From contig JALECJ010000254.1 in the NCBI GenBank assembly GCA_023515745.1, positions 434,001 through 498,000 on the forward strand: 64,000 nucleotides of DNA, written 5' to 3'. This DNA is from Amoeboaphelidium protococcarum. Taxonomy: Eukaryota; Aphelidiomycota; Aphelidea. Below are positions 57,520 to 64,000 of the stretch, piece after piece (position 1 is the first letter of the stretch; each line of letters opens with the position of its first letter). Position numbers and translations under genes: made by a program. The notes under the pieces were generated by a model that saw only the letters and a program-made list of their open reading frames with translations, did not search any database and was not told where the DNA came from.

Positions 57520-58152
57520 TCAAAGTTCAGGCGATTTCAGCTTATACAGCTCTTTAATGAGATGTCGTTTAGCAACAAACTTGCGCGTCTGCTCCAATTA
57601 CTGAATAGCCTTTTGCATATTGACACGGTTCAGCAGGTCCATGTCAAAGTGAGCCGTGCACTATCTTAGATATTGAAGTTATTACCATTCCTTCATGAGA
57701 GTTGAATTGTCCGATTGCACTACTATCAACGAAACATGTTCGCTTGAGCCAGCTTTGAGCTAGATTAATGCCTTCAAAGCTAGAGATTCTGTTTATACTC
57801 TTTGCATTTCTTGACCTAAACGCTGACTTATTGAATTAAATTCTCTCTCGATAGAACTACGTTCAATCATCCCCTCAATTTCAGATAATTCGGCTCTAAC
57901 TCTGCTGTTGCTTCTATTAAACTTGGCTTCAATCTCAGTCAGCTACTGCAGCTATGATTGAAGACATTACTCATCAACAGAATTCCCGGCGTGATCTTTG
58001 ATTAGAATAGACGTAGTCCAAATCTCAGTGCAGGATGTAACAAGCTTGTCCTGCGCTGCTCTTAGATATTCTTCGCCAGCCTATCCTTCTTGTGCAGTGT
58101 GAACGCTGGGCCTTCTAGATGTCACATCATCACATGAGGTACTTTGTTGCAT
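57520..58152 (-). CDS. Coiled-coil protein, 210 aa, right copy
   Basis: ATG 58152-58150 to TGA 57522-57520. One codon longer than the left copy. The N-terminal and C-terminal thirds are nearly identical, but between about residues 40 and 65 many positions differ (DKLVTSCTEIWTTSILIKDH against DKLVTSGNEIQTQSISITDH). The flanking genes in the same block differ far less in protein sequence. Confidence 0.6.
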
Positions 58153-58406
58153 TGTTTTCTTGTATAAACGATATGTATAGGTGCAATTTTAAATTTTAAA
58201 GCGATTTCTAATCTACACTTCAATGAGTATCAGGTGAGATTGGTAATAATCAGTTGTGAAACAATCTCTATTCGTTGTCAAGCAAGTCCTCGCTAAGGTT
58301 GAAGCGATCCCTCACTCTCATTCAGAAGCGCCGTAAACTATCGTTTAACCTTTTCGCGCATTACAAGTGACGTTGATATCAAGGGAAATAAAATAAAAAT
58401 ATTAAA

Positions 58407-59234
58407 ATGGCAGCGGCATAACGCGCATTGGAAAGAATTGGAGTAGCAGCTGTGGTTCTCGGTACTGGCGCTAGTTTGGTATAGTCTAGTATGTATGACG
58501 TTCCTGGTGGCCACAGAGCAGTGATTTTCGACAGATTTCAGGGTGTGAAGAAGGACGTGATTAATGAGGGTACTCACTTTTTGGTTCCATGGCTATAACG
58601 CGCCATCACCTATGACGTTCGTACAAAGCCGCGCAATATCAGCACGACAACTGGCTCCAAAGATATGCAGATGATATCGCTGACTCTTCGTGTCTTGCAC
58701 AAGCCTGATGTCAAACGCTTACCTGTGATTTATCAATCGCTCGGCTTAGATTATGATGATCGTGTTCTGCCTTCTATCGGTAATGAAGTGTTGAAGGCTG
58801 TTGTGGCTCAATTTGACGCTGGTGAATTGATCACACAGCGTGAGATTGTATCTGCTCAGATCCGCGGTGATTTGGTGAAGCGTGCAAAAGAGTTCAACAT
58901 TCTGCTGGAAGACGTGTCCATCACTCATCTGACTTTCGGCCAGGAATTCACCAACGCTGTCGAACAGAAACAGGTTGCACAGTAGGAGGCGGAGAGAGCG
59001 CGTTTTGTCGTGGAGAAGGCTGAGCAAGAGAAACTGGCTGCCGTGATCCGTGCTGAAGGTGAAGCCACCGCTGCTGACCTGATCTCCAAGTCTTTGCAGT
59101 CGTTCGGCTCCGGTCTGATTGAGCTGAGAAAGATTGAGGCGAGCAAAGAAATCGCCGGCACTCTGTCCCAGACACGCAATGTAGTCTATCTACCAACGAA
59201 GGGATCCAACATGTTGTTGAACCTTGGCTAGTGA
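58407..59234 (+). CDS. PHB1: Prohibitin 1, complete copy
   Basis: 275 aa, ATG 58407 to TGA 59232-59234. An N-terminal hydrophobic anchor ([15 protein letters not shown]) is followed by the SPFH/PHB domain ([56 protein letters not shown]), then a coiled coil ([20 protein letters not shown]) and [16 protein letters not shown]. Prohibitins form ring complexes in the mitochondrial inner membrane that support cristae and the m-AAA protease. TAG and TAA are Gln at conserved places (VPWLQRA). A TAG sits immediately before TGA, adding a terminal Gln. Length matches human PHB1 (272 aa). Confidence 0.95.
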
Positions 59235-59471
59235 TCTTATTAGATTTTTATTTTTACGATTTTTTATTGATTTTTGATGATTTTATATCAATAGTGTACC
59301 GGTATGCCTGATAGTTTGCGCATTTGATATGAAAAGGATTCTTCAACAGCGAGACTAGTTCAGTTTATGACCGTTTCGTTCCGTGAGAATTTCAGTTACA
59401 GAAGCAATTCAAACACTTCGCACGGAACGTTAGTTTATATTTGTATAAATAATAGTACTGTAATAATAGAT

Positions 59472-60517
59472 ATGAAAAAGCAGTCGCTATCACCAGAGGG
59501 AAGTTTGCCATAGTAGCATAAACATGGTAGATCCTTGTCCATAGATAGTCTATCGTCCCATATGTCACTGAAGAACTCACTGGAAAGTTATGATACTTTG
59601 TATACTCAACTGCAGAAGGATCTATAGAGTTCTGCGACTGGCGATGAATCCGTGGAGACTAGAAAGTTTAAGGATTTGATTGAGATGCAACACCAGTTAA
59701 TAAAGAAGTTGAGATTCGATCTGGATTGTGAACATGGCCGTGTAAAGATTCTGAGACATGACAATGAGCAGTTGAAGAAGATGCATGCTGAAATCTACTA
59801 GGAACATGAGATTGAAGAGGAGTAAATCACCAATAAATTGCTCAAGAACATTATGGGCTTGAAGAGGGAGAAGACTGAGATGTTGACTCAGATGGAAAAG
59901 GAGGAGGAGTACATTACCAATAAACTGCAGAGGAAACTGAAAGAATTGCAGAAGGAGAAGATTGACCTGGAAATAGCCATGGAGCAGGAGCAAGAGTTTA
60001 TAGTTAACCGATTAACTAAGCAGTTGGATGAGATGAAGAAGAACAGGTCCACCACATCTCCCTATGCTTCCATCAGCAGGTAAGTTTTGATATGGTGGAT
60101 AATGTGTTTTTGACATTGAATTTAATTTATCAATCTTTATTGTGTAGTTTGAATGCGGCAACAACTGGTAAATTGTCTCAGATCTCCCGTAAACCATCAG
60201 AGACTCTATTCTCTAGTCCCTCTTAGCAATAGATGCAGTAATAGCCACTTCAAGTGCCTACGCAGTAATCTAATCATGCTCAGGTGAATCAGCATATTGG
60301 TGGTGGTGGCGCGTCTAGTCACTCTGTAATCATGAGAGACTCTAATGAAGAAATCGCTCAACTCAAAACTCAATTTGCCAGGATGGAGAGAGATCATGAG
60401 TAGAAGATTGCCAAGTACCAGACTGAGATTGAACGTCTGAAATCTGATATCAAGCAGTAATAGTAGTAATAATAGTAATAGTAATAGGTAGTGGGGAAGA
60501 AAATCTCTCAAGTGTGA
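59472..60517 (+). CDS. CCDC6: CCDC6-like coiled-coil protein
   Basis: Two exons, 59472-60079 and 60148-60517, joined to 325 aa across a 68-nt intron (60080-60147, GTAAGT...GTGTAG). The coiled coil has the CCDC6 (H4) pattern: EEEQITNKLLKNIMGLKREK, EEEYITNKLQRKLKELQKEK and EQEQEFIVNRLTKQLDEMKK, three rounds of E-E-x-I-x-N-x-L. A Ser/Gln-rich stretch, a second short coil and a run of 11 Gln near the end follow; ten of the 11 are TAA or TAG. CCDC6 homologues are cytosolic or nuclear scaffolds. The function here is not shown by the sequence. Confidence 0.8.
60080..60147 (+). other. Intron of the CCDC6-like gene
   Basis: 68 nt, GTAAGTTTT donor and TGTGTAG acceptor, phase 2. Confidence 0.85.
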
Positions 60518-61012
60518 TATAGTCATCTTCTGTTCAGTCCTGTCTCTAATAAAAGTAATGAGTGATAAAATATACGTGAATTCGTATTTAATGCAGCTTT
60601 TGTTAATAATTGAAATCGTTCTCTTTATACATCTGTATGTAATCTATACTATGCATGGACAAGTCTTACCAATCAGTTAGTTGCACTTGACTAAACGCGC
60701 GATTTTTTACAAAATATTCAGTCCATGATACATATGTACTTGGAGTAAATTGCACAGACAGGTCGGATGATGAAACTTGAAACGACAAAACTCGCCTCCG
60801 TTTAAAGTTCTTTCCTTTTAGTCGTTTGTTCATTCTCTCCTTTTGCCGCGTTCAACTCGTTGCTCTTTACTTCGTTCTCTCTTTCCTTCTCCCAACTCTT
60901 TGTGTGTGTGTTTCTCTCACTCTCTGTCTTGTCCAAGAAATAAAGTTGCAAGTTGCTCTTATACTTGAATAAAAACATCTTTTTACTATTTGCATAATCA
61001 TTTTAGATAGAT
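60518..61012. promoter_or_regulatory. Upstream region of USO1 with CT-rich tract
   Basis: 495 bp. A pyrimidine-rich stretch with TCTCTCAC and TGTGTGTGTG runs lies at about 60870-60935, 80-140 bp before the USO1 ATG. No gene recognised. Confidence 0.35.
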
Positions 61013-63856
61013 ATGAATTTCTTGTCCAGTCTGGTGAAAGCTGCTCCATCACCTGCGTAGTAAGAAGTGTCTCCACATGAAATTATTGAAAAGCTGTGTG
61101 ACCGTCTGAGGACATCCACCATGATTGAGGACAAGCGTGCTGCCATTCTCAGTCTTAAAGGACTGTCTAGGTAGTATTAGCTGGAAGTTGGTACTTAGGC
61201 TACTTAACTACTACTGGAAATTCTGCATGATGAGTACTGCATGGAAGATGCGGAGATTGTAAAGTCTGTTCTGGACACTTTTATCAACTTGTGCTAGGGA
61301 GATTATCAAGAGAGCAGTGCTGTTAGCTCATCTTTTACAGACACTGCTGGTTAGAGCTCATAATAGAATTTGGGTCTCTAGTTTAGTCAAATTTTACTCA
61401 AAAACTGCGAAAATGTTCCTTTTATGATTAATACTTTACTGCAGGATTACTCGTTTCATGTTCAGTTTGCTCTGATCGAATTACTGCGGATTTTGGTGCG
61501 TAATGATTTGACTCTTTTCTAGAAGAATATCATTAATGGCGCCGGTTGCATTTCTCATATTATGAATCTGTTGAGTGATAGTAGAGAGGTGCTGAGGAAT
61601 GAAGGTATTCTGTTGCTGGTAGACTTGACATCTCCATCTTCACATGGATCTTTTGCAGACATTTAAAAGATTATTGCGTTTGATAATGCATTCGAATAAT
61701 GTCTACATCTGGCTATTGAGGTTGAGGGTGGAATGTATGGCTAGGTGGTGGTTGAGGATTGCCTCTGCTTGATTTATAACTTGCTGAAAGACAACTCTAG
61801 TAATTAGAATTACTTCAGAGAGAGTGGTCTCATTCCGAGATTGTTGACTTTCTTCAGATATGATCTTTCAGTATTGCCTGCAGGTGGTAAGTTGCCCAAT
61901 AGACTCACGTTGGGCACTCATCCAAAGTTGACGCTAAATGGTGATGAAGAGTTTTCCGTTCAGCAGTGTCGCAATCTCAATAAAATGTTGGATGTAATGG
62001 ATCTGCTAGTGTTCAGTGGCTCTCAATCTGCGTCATCGGGTATTGTAAATAATTAGGTGGTGTTTATTAATTGTGGCCTATGGTATCCATTTCTGATGTT
62101 TGGGCTATTTGGACCGCCAGCTGATTAGATTTAAAGCGGATACGATATCGTCTGTCTATTGAGATCGAGGTGCCTGTATATTCTTGCTTACTCTATTCAA
62201 GAACTTCCTGCTGGGTAGTCACTAATCAATTGTATTGCCATCAAAAGTCAATAGCCTACAGAGATGCCTACTGCTCTACTCACATATTGCATGTAGATGG
62301 TATTTCAGTCTACCCATGTAGATCTGCCTCAATCTGTTGGTGATGACAGACTTCGTTCCAATTGTTAGGTTAGATTAAGATTTGGAGCGTTTGAACTCAT
62401 AAAATCGTCAGTGGTTGGCAATAGTGATTTGATTCAAGTGTTGGTGAATTTTGTAAAGTTGGGAATTTAAAGTGGTGGTAGTGGAGGAAGCATTATTAAT
62501 GATAATGGATTTGGTGATTTGCTGCTGGATTCTCTTCTTGATTATTAGTATGCTAGAAAGCGCAATGATATCTATCGCGTCTGGTTTGCCTCTTGCATAT
62601 TCTCTTTGCTTATCGGTAGTTCCCCAGAGAATAGAGGTATCTGTCTATCTGCAAAGATCTTTAGTCCTAGTGATTTAATAGACGGGCAGAAGGATCTATT
62701 CACATCCATAATCAATTGCGTGATGGTTTGTAGCAGAGACTCCAGTTCTGATTATCGCCTGCTCATTACGTACCTATCGATGCTATCTCTTTGCCTGGCA
62801 GATTCTTCTGAATGGTGTGGTAAGTTTATGAAAGAGTCGTCACGGTTTGCATTTCTGCTCGAGTAAATCCAGTCTCATCCATCACAGGTGGTGTAAGGAC
62901 TTTGTGCGTACTTGATTGGTCTTTTGTTTGAGTACAATGATGGACAAGTGAAAACTTTGGGCCGCGCAGAGATTTCCAATGTTGTAATCACCAGAGTCGG
63001 TGTGGAGTCGTATTCGAGTAAAATGAACAGGCTCAGAGACGCTGTAGTGTCTTACTAGCCCATATATGCTGCGAATAGAATCCCGTCTGCAGGCTCTAAT
63101 GACGATGAGCCTGTGCTATATATTGAAGAATTCATTGAGCAGTTTAAAAGCCACTCTGACTCTATTCAAAAGTCTGTGGTCAATCCAAAGTCTGTCAAAA
63201 TGAAGTAACGTTAGTAAGAGGAATCGAAGTAGCACGAGAATGCAATGCAAAGCTATAAAGTGCTAATCAGCGAGCAAGATTAGACTATTGCGTCCTTAAA
63301 AGCAGAAGTATCGCAGTTGAAGTAATAACTGAGTTCTCAATCATAATAGAAGCAGCAGCCATCGCCCCAGAGTAATAATCATAAATAATTGGAGTAAATT
63401 GATATTGAAAAGCATCCAGTTGTGATTGATCTGAGATAATAATTGTCTGAAGCGAATGAGTAATGTTAATCTGTTAATTAGGAGATGGAGGATTTGCTAG
63501 TCTGTCTAGCGGAATAGGACGTGGAGATGAAGAAATTAAAGTAGAGATTGAAAGAATTGGGAGATAATGTAGTGGATGTTGAGAATAGCTTTGATGGCGA
63601 GTAATTGGGTGTTACGGCGCAAGTACATAGTCTGGCTCTTAATGATGAATAAGAGTAATAAGACTAAAAAGAAGAAGAAGTACACAGAGCGCCTATTGAT
63701 TTACCATCACCCGGTGAGTAAAAGTAAGAGATTGACAATGTCTTCAACAATTATCAACAATACAATGATAAGCCTTTTGCGTTCGATTCTAATCCGGAGA
63801 TTAAAGATGGACTTACTGATATCTTTGATACCATAGAAGAACCATCACTATTATGA
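61013..63856 (+). CDS. USO1: Vesicle tethering factor USO1/p115
   Basis: Single-exon, 947 aa, ATG 61013 to TGA 63854-63856. The armadillo-type head occupies about residues 1-700: EDKRAAILSLKGLSRQYQLE, FMINTLLQDYSFHVQFALIE, REVLRNEGILLLVDLTSPSS, VVVEDCLCLIYNLLKDNSSN (the Uso1 head signature) and QNYFRESGLIPRLL. A Gln-rich coiled-coil tail and an acidic C-terminus (ITDIFDTIEEPS-like end) follow. The protein tethers COPII/COPI vesicles to the Golgi with Rab1 and golgins. The tail is shorter than in yeast Uso1 and similar to p115. It carries well over fifty TAG/TAA codons, very dense in the tail. Confidence 0.92.
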
Positions 63857-64000
63857 GTTATAAAATGAAATATATTCTGCGGTTATGCTATGACTTATAT
63901 TCTAGCTTGATATTTTATAACTGATGATGATGATGATGCATGTTGTAAAGTACAGTAGCGGATTTTCGCTTTTCTTCGTTTTAAACACTTTAAATTTGTG
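63857..64000. other. 3' flank of USO1
   Basis: AT-rich with a short (GAT)n run near 63924. Nothing else recognised. Confidence 0.3.

Larger units (their letters stand above)
56795..58920. repeat. Duplicated ~2.1-kb block, right copy
   Basis: Starts exactly at the first base after the gap with CAGAGAAGATATGCTAATGC, the same as 54619, and runs to the prohibitin codons where the left copy is cut. Confidence 0.85.

Overview
The window comes from a eukaryotic nuclear genome that reads UAG and UAA as glutamine and stops only at UGA. Read with the standard code, almost every gene here is shredded. Read with TAA/TAG = Gln (translation table 6 logic), long uninterrupted proteins appear, including prohibitin, UBA3, Rpt6, USO1, NUP214-type nucleoporin and HRD3. 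The introns are few, short (48-85 nt) and spliceosomal, with GTA donors and TAG acceptors. A WOPR (Gti1/Pac2) regulator and an RSC7/Swp82 remodeler subunit point to the fungal side of the tree rather than to ciliates or diplomonads. With the code, this suggests an aphelid-like relative of Fungi (Amoeboaphelidium, from memory, uses this code). The lineage call is inference; the code is seen directly.

Layout. 1-6.5 kb: 3'-end of an ABC-F ATPase, RSC7-like, MCTS1/Tma20, a MoCF/CinA-type domain protein and DR1 (NC2beta). 6.5-14.4 kb: CAP/Srv2, a frame-broken region, an unidentified helical 578-aa protein, HRD3/SEL1L and a tiny basic ORF. 15-20.8 kb: a fucokinase-like GHMP kinase, UBA3, choline-phosphate cytidylyltransferase and a WOPR factor. 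21.4-27.2 kb: a seven-helix membrane protein, a large FG nucleoporin and a RING protein. 27.4-37.9 kb: three tandem, same-strand paralogues of large Thr-rich surface proteins with a choice-of-anchor A domain. 38.5-41.0 kb: SDH5/SDHAF2, a Met-rich single-pass membrane protein and a protein with an MTFR1-like C-terminal motif. 41.1-47.3 kb: a repeat-rich island with an MscL gene fragment, a PD-(D/E)XK-like protein, two decayed LINE fragments and a small membrane protein. 47.3-53 kb: MscL with a zinc ribbon, HMG-CoA lyase, two tandem HTH proteins and proteasome Rpt6. 53.3-59.2 kb: a secreted Pro/Gln-rich protein, a coiled-coil protein and prohibitin, with about 2.1 kb present twice on either side of a 56-base N gap. 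59.4-64 kb: a CCDC6-like coiled coil and USO1/p115.

Genes are dense and mostly alternate in strand, so promoters are usually shared and divergent, often with GA/CT tracts, and 3' ends converge within 7-240 bp. Most single-copy genes are housekeeping. The accessory content is the surface-protein array, the secreted Pro/Gln protein, the nuclease-like protein and the transposon debris. No tRNA, rRNA or CRISPR feature was recognised.
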